A stretch of DNA of 64,000 nt. Origin: Liolophura sinensis. Its lineage: Eukaryota > Mollusca > Polyplacophora > Chitonida > Chitonidae. Positions 22,976 through 34,100 of this stretch are shown here, piece by piece; positions within the stretch are counted from its first letter, which is position 1, and each line of letters opens with the position of its first letter. The position numbers and the translations under genes are program-made. Under the pieces are notes generated by a model that saw only the letters and a list, made by a program, of their open reading frames with translations, searched no databases and was not told the origin of the DNA. The stretch is taken from contig NC_088304.1 of assembly GCF_032854445.1 (NCBI RefSeq), forward strand, positions 2,852,001-2,916,000. The letters run 5' to 3'.

Positions 22976-24136
22976 ACCAGTCCGTTTTATTACCAGGCTG
23001 TATGTCCACCACTTTGTGCCAACATCACACACACGTCAATGTTCCTCAGGGATACCAGGTGGACATTCAAACCGTATATAGACAGTCGAGGCGAACAGGT
23101 GTAAATCTTGTCACAACACTTTGCCACTGGGTCATGCACTTGTCACGAACTCCGATCAAACACCTTTGTTGATTTCACAGTTGTAGAGCTGTGTTACTGA
23201 CAGCCCGATGCCGCGTGTATATATAATTCCTCCATACGTCTCACTCACAGGTATAGAGCTACTGTATATACCACACCTGCCGCTCGCCCCGAACACCGTC
23301 CATGTTTTTGACAGCTAGCCGCTCACTGTCTGGACCTAGCATGTCGAACACACGGTTCACCTCCAGATATCTATTACCCGTTTGATTTCGCCTTTATTGT
23401 CAATTTGCCAGTCTATGTTAGGCCACTTTGCTTCGCTGCTGCCAACCCGGTCATGCGTGCATGTCCAACATGTGTATTGCGGAGTTACTAAGGGACGCGC
23501 CACCTGACGACCTGGACACACTGTCAGCGCGTGTTCTCACTCGAACCCGAGAGCGGGGATTTGACAGAGGCTCTACCGGCGGTGTGTCGTTTCGCGGAAA
23601 AAGAACAGGGGAACACACAGATGCAGGGGGCTCGGCAAATCAGTTACATCAATAAACATATTTGTTAGTTCTTATTTGAAAATCAGATTAAACATCAGTA
23701 GATCTGGGAGTTGATAGATCAACTTCCTCCAGTTTTTATGGATTTATGTAGATTGTTGACAGGAAATGCGAGATCTTGAACCATTTATCAGTGTTAGTGC
23801 TGTTTTTGATTTAAATCATTTCTCGTGATGCTTTTGTTTGTAACCTCAACAGGTCTAAAGGTACCATGGATTATGTGCTCTTTATTTCTTGTTTGTATTT
23901 AAACCTGAGCATTTCACTAATTAATTGTAATACTGTTCACTTTAATTCCATACCACTGTTTTGATTTGTTGGTGATTGATGTGTTCCGGATTGAATGCAC
24001 TCTCGATTGATGATCAATAACACATACGTTAGGTTCTTTTTGTGTTATATCGACATCACACCATCGACCTGCAGCGTCAGTAATATCGGTATTTGTGTAA
24101 TGTCTATAACTATAACAGTACAATAGATTAATATAA
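22976..24136. other. Non-coding stretch; weak promoter-like or exon-like signals
   Basis: A TATATATAA motif lies at about 23216, followed by moderately GC-rich sequence to about 23655. A frame at 23428-23655 (75 codons, containing PPDDLDTLSARVLTRTRERG) is more protein-like than its neighbours, but it has no ATG at its start and no confirmed splice sites. I see no recognisable product. Confidence 0.3.
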
Positions 24137-24281
24137 GCTCATGCTGGCCTCCTCTCCGGCCGTACGTGAGAAGGTCAGGCAGCAACCTGCCGATGGTCGT
24201 GGGTTTCCCCCGGCCGCCGTCGCATAAGTCAAATATCCTTGAGTACGGCGTAAAACACCAATCAAACAAATAAATAAATAT
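24137..24281 (+). mobile_element. SINE family A, 5'-truncated copy
   Basis: It begins inside the body at GCTCATGCTGGCCTCCTCTC, lacks the tRNA head and ends ACCAATCAAACAAATAAATA. Confidence 0.85.
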
Positions 24282-24627
24282 ACTTCAATTCCTAAATAAC
24301 AAAAGCTTCCCAATCCATTAACCCTGAAAAAAGAGAGTAAGAGCGCTTCATAAGAACAAATTGTAATTTTTCAATGTTACCATGACGACTTGAAAGAGTT
24401 TCCAAGTAACAATCAGTTTATTTATTTATTGATATCATTTGATTGGAGTTTAATGTCATACTTTTTAAAAGAATTTTTCAAATACACGCTACAGGGGGCA
24501 GGCTTATGTTGTTTGTTTTTGGCTGAACATCGTTTTCAGCATTATTTCATACATTTCATGCACGAGGCTGTCTTTTTGTAGCGGCCCGGTTTCATTGCCG
24601 ACATATTAATAGTGCTACCGCACTGAA

Positions 24628-24745
24628 ATGTATGTATGTATGTATGTGTGTATGTGTGTATGTATGTGTATGTACGCATGTATGCCGGGTGGTTTACGTC
24701 GTACTTAAACAATTTTGATGACGAGGAGTATTTATATGTGTATAT
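24628..24745. repeat. (GTAT)n microsatellite joined to a SINE family B end
   Basis: The GTATGTATGTATGTGTGTAT run passes into GTGGTTTACGTCGTACTTAA and GATGACGAGGAGTA, the same order as in the family B elements at 1395-1850 and 2414. Confidence 0.65.
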
Positions 24746-24839
24746 ATATTCTTCTTGTGGCAGGGGTATTGTCCATGCCTCGTCTTTTATGAAGACTGGT
24801 GAAAAAAAACGTGTGCAAAAAACAGCTATGCATGCAGTA

Positions 24840-25165
24840 TATCAAAATGCTAGCTTCCCAAACTCGGACTACCGTTAGTTCCAACCATGTCGCGTTAGGA
24901 CACTATATAAAGTACATGGAATTACATGTCTGTGTAGAGCTACTGAGAGCGTATATGTTGACCATAACTATATGCGTCGAAACAGACATTCGTATACCAG
25001 CCGTCAACCAACAAGGACGTCCCATGTCAATAATCGGAAGGCCAATTTCCAAAAACGATAAACGACCATAATACTGAGAAAGTAAATGCAGCACCAAAAT
25101 AATGCAAAGATAATGCAAACGGAATCATGCAAAGAGAAGCAGTCAACAGCTTGATAAACACCCAT
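24840..25165. repeat. Dispersed repeat E, partial copy
   Basis: GGAATCATGCAAAGAGAAGC followed by AGTCAACAG near 25120-25150 recurs at about 60850-60872 and, with AGTCAGC, at 61929-61953. An adjacent GTCAATAATCGGAAGGCCAA resembles GTCAATAATCAAAAAACCGC at about 60959. It is unclassified. Confidence 0.45.
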
Positions 25166-26149
25166 GAACGCTTGTCGTTCAAGATCCGTCGCAAGAAGAG
25201 ATATAAAATAGTACTTGACTCATTGCCTACATTCTTTGTGTAAGTGTATTGTGTGCATATGTTAACAATACCAGCCTATCATAATGCTATCTTCCCAAAC
25301 ACGTTCTTCAAAACTCAAACTACAGTAGTTTCTAACAAGGCATGTTTGAACACCTGTGTTGGACAATAAATGCACACTCTATTAACTTTTCTAGTGTCTG
25401 CACTGGCTATAGTTAGGCCCACGGATGAAATAAAAGGTATCTTTGAATACCTTTGGTTAACGGGAAAAGGTTTTTTGGTTTTCTTTTCTATTGCGCTATT
25501 TGCTTACACAGGTGTCGTGTCTCGAACGTACTTGTCATTTCAATAAATAGCACGCATTACATTTTCCACTAAAGGCAAGCTTCCCGGTCATGGATTCGCC
25601 CTTTCTGTCCAAAGCAAGTCAGTTCCAACCTTTACGAAGTCTATACACTCCAGTTTCACAAAGACTGGTACGGCATTCGTATATTTGTCGTACGACGATA
25701 TTTTATACGTCACTATTACATTTGCGACATCTTTGTGAAATTGTGCCCAGTTCTTACTTAAAGCAACAGGAGAAACAGCGACAGTTGAAAGCCTGCCTCC
25801 CCTCTTGTCTTTATACATTAGAATCGCGCGCTAATTCCAGACTCCGGACTAGTTCATAACATTTTGGAGAAATTTGGGTGCATTACAATAGAAATAAATT
25901 GATTTTGGCAGCAACAAAATACATTGTTTAGCGTCAATATGATTGGCTTAAGAAAAAAAACATTACACTGTCACACATGGCCAAACAAACAGGCGTCGAC
26001 TGATTATCGTTCATCAAGGCGCCAAGAACAATGACCCCGGTGCACAATGACATCTGGTGGACTAAGGTGGACCTGGTCCCTTTGCATTGCTTTAGTGCTA
26101 TTAAACCCTGTGTGTTAAATGTGATGAAAAGAGCATTTTGAGTTATTCT
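25166..26149. other. Non-coding stretch, no gene seen
   Basis: Opposite-strand ORFs at 25588-25859 are mutual shadows. No recognised family is present. Confidence 0.35.
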
Positions 26150-26235
26150 AGACCAGTGGCGTCTAATAAATTGCAATTAACGTCGTCGCATTTTTTTTAT
26201 CCATTTCTGCCTAAACCATGTTGCTAGGCGTGCAA
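26150..26235 (+). repeat. Dispersed repeat D, copy
   Basis: GTGGCGTCTAATAAATTGCA, AATTAACGTCGTCGCAT and TAAACCATGTTGCTAGGCGT match the copies at 13050 and 14765. Confidence 0.55.
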
Positions 26236-26766
26236 TTTGCTACTATTTATGCATTTTTTCACCCAGTCGAGGCCGTCTTTTGTCACAGAGGTCGCGAAGT
26301 GAACGAGGTGATAAAAGGCGGCAAAGACTGGCTGATCATCTGTCTTGGACACCGAAACCAAAGGCGGTAATTGACTTACATTACTGGCTCCATTGTTTGG
26401 CAAGAGTCTTTCGTTTCATGAAATCGCCGTTTTAGCGACTAAAGTCGGACGAATTTTCTAAATATTAAACTTCATCTTTATTAATACGTCTGCGACGCGC
26501 ATATATAGGCCTGTAAAACTATGTACACATGTATTCCACTAATATATTAGCGATACTGATGTAGTCTTACACGACGATTTTATCCATTACACATGTTGCC
26601 AAGACAAGACCTGCTTTCTAGTGCTTATACTAGCCGTAGAAAACGAGGAATACGGAGCAGGCCCGATGGTAGAGAGATGGACTACGGACAAAGAGATCCG
26701 ATTCCAACTACAACGAGTGAAGCATTTAATTTAACTCTATTATTAAGATCCCAGTTATATATTTGA

Positions 26767-27031
26767 GGGGCCTCCGCGGCTCAGTCGGTTAGAGCGCTAG
26801 CGCAGCTTAATGACCCAGGGGTCTCTCACCAATGCGGTCGCTGTGAGTTCAAGTCCAGCTCATGCTGGCTTCCTCTCCGGCCGTACGTGGGAAGGTCTTC
26901 CAGCAACCTGTGGATGGTCGTGGGTTTCCCCCGTGCTCTGCCCGGTTTCCTCCCACCATAATGCTGGCCGCCGTCGTATAAGTGAAATATTCTTGAGTAC
27001 GGCGTAAAACACCAATCAAATAATTAAATAA
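26767..27031 (+). mobile_element. SINE family A, full length with target-site duplication
   Basis: The head GGGGCCTCCGCGGCTCAGTC contains a tRNA A-box-like segment, and GAGTTCAAGTCCAGC matches a B box. The body and tail core (TTGAGTACGGCGTAAAACAC) are intact. A 10-bp duplication, ATATATTTGA, flanks it at 26757-26766 and 27032-27041. It is one of the best-preserved copies here. Confidence 0.93.
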
Positions 27032-27130
27032 ATATATTTGATTTTATCTTTAATTTTTAGACAATTGTGATATCCGTCTCTCATGCGTAGTACCGTTAGT
27101 CGAGTTCGGACGACACGATTTCCACTTGAA

Positions 27131-27230
27131 TTTATTCATTTGAATGGTGTTTTTCGCCGTACTCAAAAATATTTCACTTATACGACGTCGGCGAGCATTA
27201 TGGTGGGAGGAAACTGGACAGACCCCGGGA
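27131..27230 (-). mobile_element. SINE family A, 3' fragment
   Basis: The tail and about 80 bp of body are present in reverse (TTTATTCATTTGAATGGTGT, then AAAATATTTCACTTATACGA). The head is missing. It lies 100 bp from the full-length plus-strand copy, giving an inverted pair. Confidence 0.8.
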
Positions 27231-28159
27231 TTTCGACTTAAACAATTCAAAACTATCAAAACGTCGCAACGTAAATGTGGAAGTCGTGTGCTTGTTAATT
27301 AACATGTATATGTAATTACTGAACGATTCCATGTAACAAAATCGTACTGTGTGAACTGACACCACTTCCTCAGTGCACATCGTGTCAACGACCAACACTC
27401 ATCAAACTCGGGCTGTAGCTTTGGTACAATGACTTAATATTATGTTGCAAGAAATCATACCTTTCATTTCATCAAGTTTACATGAAGGTCTTGTGCCTCG
27501 AGTCATCGAGTCCACCATATGCAGAATCAGAGAGAATTCGTAAGAGGCCGTATTTCACGAGTTACGTGTGAGCTTTAGACAACTATCACACTTTCCCTGC
27601 TCTGGTTTTACTCTCTATTTTGTACGTCTTTTACACTCCTTGTGGTCTGTGCTTATTTATACTCCCCATTGCCTAAAATGACTGCCTGACAGACTTGCGA
27701 CAAAATCCTGTAATGATGACAAAATAAAATAAAACAATGACAAGACATACATGTAGGTGTATTAACATATTATTTATCATACATGAATGTAACACATGAA
27801 TGTAACACATGAATGTAACACATGAATGTAGCAGACAGACGTATGGACGTGGAGCATATGCGTGGATGTTTATTCATGATGCCCGACATTCCGTACAAGA
27901 TCATCTTACCATCTCTGTAATTCGGCCGACATATGAAGAAAGTATTTAATTTTTTTATTCCATCGATGTTTCACATCGTACTCTAAAACGTGCCACTTAA
28001 ATAATGGCGGGCTGATTTAATTGGTGGATGAAAGTGGAGAGCCGAGAGAAATCGCCGCACATTGTCAGGTACAGACAGGAAACTACAGCTGAGACAACCG
28101 GACGATAGAAAGTAATACATTCGTTGATAAAACCAAAAGTTGACATACCCATTAGAGTA
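27231..28159. other. Non-coding stretch with a short direct repeat
   Basis: A ~13-14-bp direct repeat of AACACATGAATGT lies at about 27783-27830. No gene is visible. Confidence 0.4.
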
Positions 28160-28425
28160 AATCTAATGTATATGTATACTTAGCGTTTTACGCCCTACTT
28201 AACAATTTTCCAGTCACATGACCATGAGTCCAAGCCGCCAAAGCGCTGCCGCCACTGAAGTGTCACGCTGAAGGCACCAGACAGGACACCTCATCCAGCC
28301 ACATTATACCGACAAGGGCCAACCACCAGTCCAGTTTCCTTGTCCTAACCTCTCAGAGGTGAGTGCCAACAAGTGTCATGTTTTAAGTCTTTGGTATCAC
28401 CCGACTGGGTTTGATCCTAGAGTAA
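28160..28425 (-). mobile_element. SINE family B, diverged copy
   Basis: The same block order as 2414-2758 is present: GCGTTTTACGCCCTACTTAA, CAGTCACATGACCATGAGTC, CCGCCAAAGCGCTGCCGCCA, CAGTCCAGTTTCCTTGTCCT, and a decayed B-box end. Confidence 0.65.
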
Positions 28426-30466
28426 ATCTAAAATAATCCGGATTTACATGTTAAGCCATTCGCGTCGTCGTACATGACGTTTTTGGGACATCACTTGAGG
28501 TGAAAGTCTGGGTCCCAGATGTGGAGGAAATTCGTCAGTTACTTACAAATGGTTTGTGGTTTTCTTCGGCTTTCCTTCACCCATGGCAGTGACAGTTTGA
28601 TGGAAGTGAAATAATTGGCTTTTAGCACCGGTCAATAAAATAAAATCTTCTTTTGACGATGCTTTTACGTCACGTAAGAAGAAATAGAAATATGTTCCAA
28701 ATACAAACTTGAATGACAGTCTTTTTAACAGAATTTCAAACAATATTATATTGGATTTCACAGTTAAATAATAGTAAGTTACCCATGGAATAATTTAGAC
28801 AAACCTGAATGAAACTTTGCAGCATGTAATCAGCATGTAAGAGACTGAATTAAGGATTGTGCATAACAATGACACAAATGGCGGAAATTTCTATTGTGAA
28901 TACCAACATGCATGCCATCTGCCACTTTTACTTAAAAATAAATATGCACCTTTTACTTCAACGCCATGTAAATGAACTGCACCTACATATAAATATAGAA
29001 TTATACAAATCTGATTGCAGCAAAATGATGATTAGCAGTGATCACTGCTGATGTAGATTGTTATGGTAAGACAGAATTCACAATTTCTACAAGGAGAATA
29101 GCACTGCTGGTATTTTAACAAACAGGATTAATATACTATTCAGATTCAGCAGCTGAACAATAAACATATGTTATGTAAATACACCTATAACAAGATGATT
29201 TAGGCTTAGGTTCCAAAAAACCTGAGACATAAGTGTCAATTTCATACAATTTATCCTTAAATTAAGGAAAACATTTATTTCGTATACTTTAAAGTGCAGA
29301 AAACACTTTTCCAAGGTATGAATTGTCCTGAGCAGGGGTGTTGAAAGAACAGCCAGGTGCATTTGCATGTTGTTAATGTCCTCAGAGTAGTCACCAATCG
29401 TGTCATTTTCCTACAGCTGTTCCATTTGCCTCCCCCATAATTGTCTGCAACCTTTCCCTGAGGTGGAAAAAGAAAACAATAAAACTTACAATTACAGCCT
29501 TCAATAAGAAGTGTTCATAAATTATATACCAAACTATTTTTGCATGTTGAAAAACTATACAGAACAAACTTAGAAAAGTTTGTTTGCTTAGTTTGAGGCT
29601 TCAGATAGCTTTCTAGATGCTAGTACTCATCTCGACCATGTCTAAAAGGTTTTGGTGTCCAAATTCTATCGAAAACTGTTCTCGCCACAATTTGGCTGAA
29701 AAAGTGGCATCAAGCCGCAATCAGTCATTCATTCATTCTTCTAATAGGTCATCCAAATACCTAGTTATTTCAGTGCTGCCTCACTGGAACACCATGCCAG
29801 AGACACCAGGCATGACGACTCACCGAGTGAAAGTATAAGAACACGACAACTGTCCAATCAGGTCTTGGAATAGCTATTTCCTTAGGATGAATGCCATATG
29901 ATTGTCACCTTGGCCAACAGTGGCGAACCTGAGATTAAAATGGTCTCAGACAGTACAGCAGTGTATTGACATGGAGTGTGAGGGAAGTTGAGGACAGAAG
30001 TAGGTGTTCATGTAGTCAACACAATATGGTAAATAAGATGAGGTGAAAGTTACGCCCATACTCAGTATAACTTTGCCTTGTTTGAATGTGTTTGTATATT
30101 AAATGCGAGGACAACACAGAATTCTGAGTACTTCTAGAACATTGATGTCTAAAAAATGTCTGCAACTAACATCACAGCATTTTTTTTTACTGGTAATGCG
30201 TGCGACCATTTGCAAACTAGCACTGCTCGGGTTTTACTCCCTACGCTGTCATCTTTTTACATTACAAATTTTTCATGTAAAAAAAAAAGATTAGTCATTG
30301 GAAGTCACAAAATAAGCCAGATAAATAGGATTAATACCCAAGTTTTCGAAGGTTAAGCGATGAATGAGTGAAATATCTTGGATGAAACTTCCTATTGCTT
30401 CAGAAAAAACAAAGTGGGTTCAGCACACATACAAAACCTGGAAAGCATTGTATTCAGATGAATACT
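28426..30466. other. Non-coding 3' flank of TBL2, no gene seen
   Basis: This is AT-rich sequence beyond the predicted TBL2 polyadenylation site. Short ORFs have no motifs. A degraded SINE-like piece (CACCATGCCAGAGACACCAG) lies near 29790. Confidence 0.35.
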
Positions 30467-30702
30467 TGTTTATTTATTTGATTCGTCTTTTACACCGTCA
30501 TCAAGAAACTTTCACCTGTACCAAAGTGGTCAGCATTATGGAAGTAGGAAACCCAGTAAAGCCTCTGTGAAACCCACAATGACCAGCCTCAGGTTTCTGG
30601 CAAACCTACTCACGTACGACCAGAGAGGAAGGCAGCCAGTAAAACCTGGATCTGAACTCACAACAACCGCATATGCTAACCACACACTAACAACGGAGGT
30701 CC
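30467..30702 (-). mobile_element. SINE family A, old copy 3' of TBL2
   Basis: A diverged body and a recognisable tail (TTTATTTATTTGATTCG) are present on the minus strand. It sits 267 bp beyond the TBL2 stop codon, on the same strand as the gene. Confidence 0.7.
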
Positions 30703-30895
30703 TTTCTAGCATGAATATGATTGGCTTAAGGTATGACATCAATTGAAACATGTTATTTTCAAATAAAAGTTATGGTGTTACATGAAATGTAGGAACATCC
30801 CATTTGCAACTAACAACAAATAACATGTTATTTCGTCAATAATACCCACAGAAGTTCTAAAATTTGTCTTCCCTTGATGCAAAGTGTAACTTGCC

Positions 30896-30901
30896 TTTAT
30901 T
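30896..30901 (-). promoter_or_regulatory. Candidate TBL2 polyadenylation signal
   Basis: AATAAA on the minus strand lies 68 nt after the TBL2 stop, at a usual distance for a short 3' UTR. It is preceded by an A/T tract. Confidence 0.45.
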
Positions 30902-30968
30902 AAAAAAAAAAAGTTTGGTTTTTCTTCAGCAGAACAATGAAATAGTAAAATATCGGCATCGTAATCTT

Positions 30969-31189
30969 TCATTTCATTTTCTCGTCGTTTACTGACTCAT
31001 ACCTTGCTTCCTCTATTTGCTGCCGTATCCTCTCCTTCATGGCTTGACTGGTAGCTTTCTTCTCCTTCTCCTTCAGGTCTACTATGGTTGCCTTGTACCC
31101 AGCCACATTATGCATTACGTGGATGTGTTTATCACCCGCAGTTAACAAGTACCTGTTACTGAGATCAAATCCTAACCACGTCACTGGTG
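30969..31189 (-). CDS. TBL2: TBL2 exon 11 (last)
   Basis: Codes from the split Ala373 to Lys445 and TGA. It holds the last blade (VTWLGFDLSNRYLLTAGDKH) and the Lys/Glu-rich helical tail. Confidence 0.93.
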
Positions 31190-34100
31190 CTGAAGAAAAA
31201 ATGAAAGAAACAAGTTTCGTCATAATCCGTGGGATTTTACCAAATCTGGCAGCGCAAGTCAAACATGAAGATTTACCACCGTACTCACCAAATTCATGTG
31301 TTCTCGACTTTAATAAACATTATTTTGGTCAATGACAATGTTATTCCTTTGTAGCATGCTGTCATAACACCTCAGATTCAATTCTAGAGAGTACCCAGAC
31401 TGCAGGATTCAATGTCTTAGGTACGAGCGGACTCAGAAAAGAATGTCAGACCCCAGGATCATGAAATGATCTCAGATTTAAGTCATAATTTCAAATCACT
31501 TTAAAATTGTTATTTTTTATGTAACAAGGTCAAATTTTGCTTGACAACATAAATTCTGGGTAACTTATTGTTCAGCGTATTTCAGCTAAAATAACTGAAA
31601 GGAACAAACCAAATTTAATGATTAAAATATTGACTTAAGCCTAAGACTGCTTCATGATCCAAGGGCCAGGCCTCCAGCTTAGACATCTTTAACCTGGATA
31701 GCACAGGTACTCACAATAAAACTTGTAAAGGCTAAGATTACTTCATGAAAAACCGATGTGCTTTAAAAAAAAAAACAAAGAAAATTTTTCTCAATCAGTA
31801 CTTACAAAGTGAAGTGCATTGGATTGATGGGTGGAGGAAATCGAAATGCCTGAAATAAACCACTGACCTTTGCCAACCTACTGATGAACTTTTCCATGTG
31901 TGACAGATTTGTGGACCATACTGATGGGAGACAAGGGTCCTTTGATGAGCAGAAGGCTGCACAAACTACTATCACTATCAAGGGCTTTATACTCTGGGCA
32001 GGGCACCTACCAACTGTTGGGGAGTGAGGCTTGGGGCGATGGGAGGTGTACGCTTAAATTGACTGCTTGGGTTTGTACGTACCACTGTGCATGTCATCTA
32101 TACTCTGCTCCTTCTCCCCTGTCCCTGTGCTGAATATAGTGACAGACGTGTCCGCTGCGATGGCAACCGTCCTGCCGTCAGGAGAAAGGGAGATAAGGCT
32201 GTGGAGCGGACTTTCAAAGTTCCCCGTATACAGTAAGTATGGATCTTGACCCATCTGATAGCGAACTGAAGAAAAATACAGAAATGTGGTGACTTTATTT
32301 ACTATCTTTTGTGATTTGCATCATTCTTTCATGAATGCTCTATCCCATAAAATAACCTAGGTCATATTATGGGAGAGAATAGATGGCAGACAATGGTGCT
32401 GTGTTCAGATATCCATTTATTTATTTGACTGGTGTTTTACGCCATAGTCAAGAATATTTCACTTATACCCCTGGAGTCCTGCATTATGGAGGGAGGAAAC
32501 CGGGCAGAACCCTGAGAAAACCCACTACCATCTGCAGGTTGCTGGCAGACCTTCCCAGTGACGGCGCGTTCAGATAAATCACTAATTTACATGCTTTGAT
32601 GGATCCTGTCAACATTGTGAATTATTCTGACTGTTGGTGGCACAAGACTCACAGGGCGAAGTAGGCAGTAGAACTAACTAATGGAGAATTGCTTTGGTTC
32701 TAAAATCAGTGAAACAGTGATTTAATGTATACTACACTGGTTGATTTGGCAAAACTCAGGACTGAGTTTGTTTGGAAGGTAGGATGATATCCAACAAGGA
32801 AAATGTATAGTTTGGCACCAAAAGTAAAGTCTCATGACACTTATTTGCCTCTAAAAATGGTCTTTTGTGGTTGAATTTTGAGGTCATTTAGGGTAGCTAG
32901 TAGTATAATTGGGCCTGTAGCATCAATAAGAAGGAGTGTTGTTCAAACCTAACCAGGGTCAGACTTTGGACCTGGATACATGTACAATAACAGAGCAGGG
33001 TAGTCTTCAAACTAAAACTCTTCAACATTTTCACGCATTAGTAAGATGTTTAAGATGTTCACACAATATCTCTGTCACTAGTAAAATGGAATTAACATAT
33101 TAGAGCTTTTGTACTCACTATCAGTGTCCCAAAATCGCCATGTTCCATCTTTGGATACAGAAGCCATTCTGAAAATAGTGAAAATGGCATCGCTCAGGCA
33201 ACAAAATACAAGGTAATCATTGACATCAGACCTATTCTTACTTTCTTGATTGACAGATTGACAGACTGACCTATTAACAGAGCTACCTCATAACGCTGGG
33301 TTTGGGCCCCGTGCCACAAGGGCAGAATAGTTTCTGTTCCATAAGTGTGAAAACAATATGAGTCATCGATGACAGAAAACCAGAATCATGGAAGACAGAA
33401 AACCAGAATCATGGATTACAGAAAACCAGAATCATGGATTACAGAAAACCAGAATCATGGATTACAGAAAACCAGAATCATGGAAGACAGAAAACAAGAG
33501 TCATGTAGGACAAAAAAACAGAGTCACGGAAGACAGAAAACAAGAGTCATGTAGGACAAAAAAACAGAGTCATGGATGACAGAAAAAAAGTCATGGATGA
33601 CAGAAAACAAGAGTCATATAGAACAAAAAACCAGAGCCATGGTTGACAGAAAACCAGAGTCACCTTGAGTCATGTATAACAGAAAACCAGAGTGATGGAT
33701 TACAGAAAACCAGAATCATGGATTACAGAAAACCAGAGTCATGGATAACAGAAAACCAGAATCATGGATAACAGAAAACCAGAATCATGGATCACAGAAA
33801 CCAGAGTCATGGGTGACAGAAAACTGGAGTCACGGATAACAGAAAAACCAGAATCATGGATGACAGAAAACCAAAGTATGTAGTCATGGATGACAGAAAA
33901 CCAGAGTCATGGACTACAGAAAGCCAGAGCCATGCATGACTGAAAACCAGAATCATGGATAACAGAAAACCAGAATCATGGGTGACAGAAAACTGGAGTC
34001 ACGGATAACAGAAAACCAGAATCATGGATGACAGAAAACCAAAGTATGTAGTCATGGATGACAGAAAACCACAGTCATGGGTGACACAAAACCAGAAGCT

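Noticed and set aside
23428-23655. 75-codon plus-strand frame as an exon
   Set aside because: Composition is mildly protein-like, but there is no ATG, no confirmed splice site and no recognised motif, so it is kept only as a note.
26767-26860. Genuine tRNA gene
   Set aside because: The A- and B-box sequences belong to a SINE head repeated many times here; no full cloverleaf with a usable anticodon arm could be drawn.
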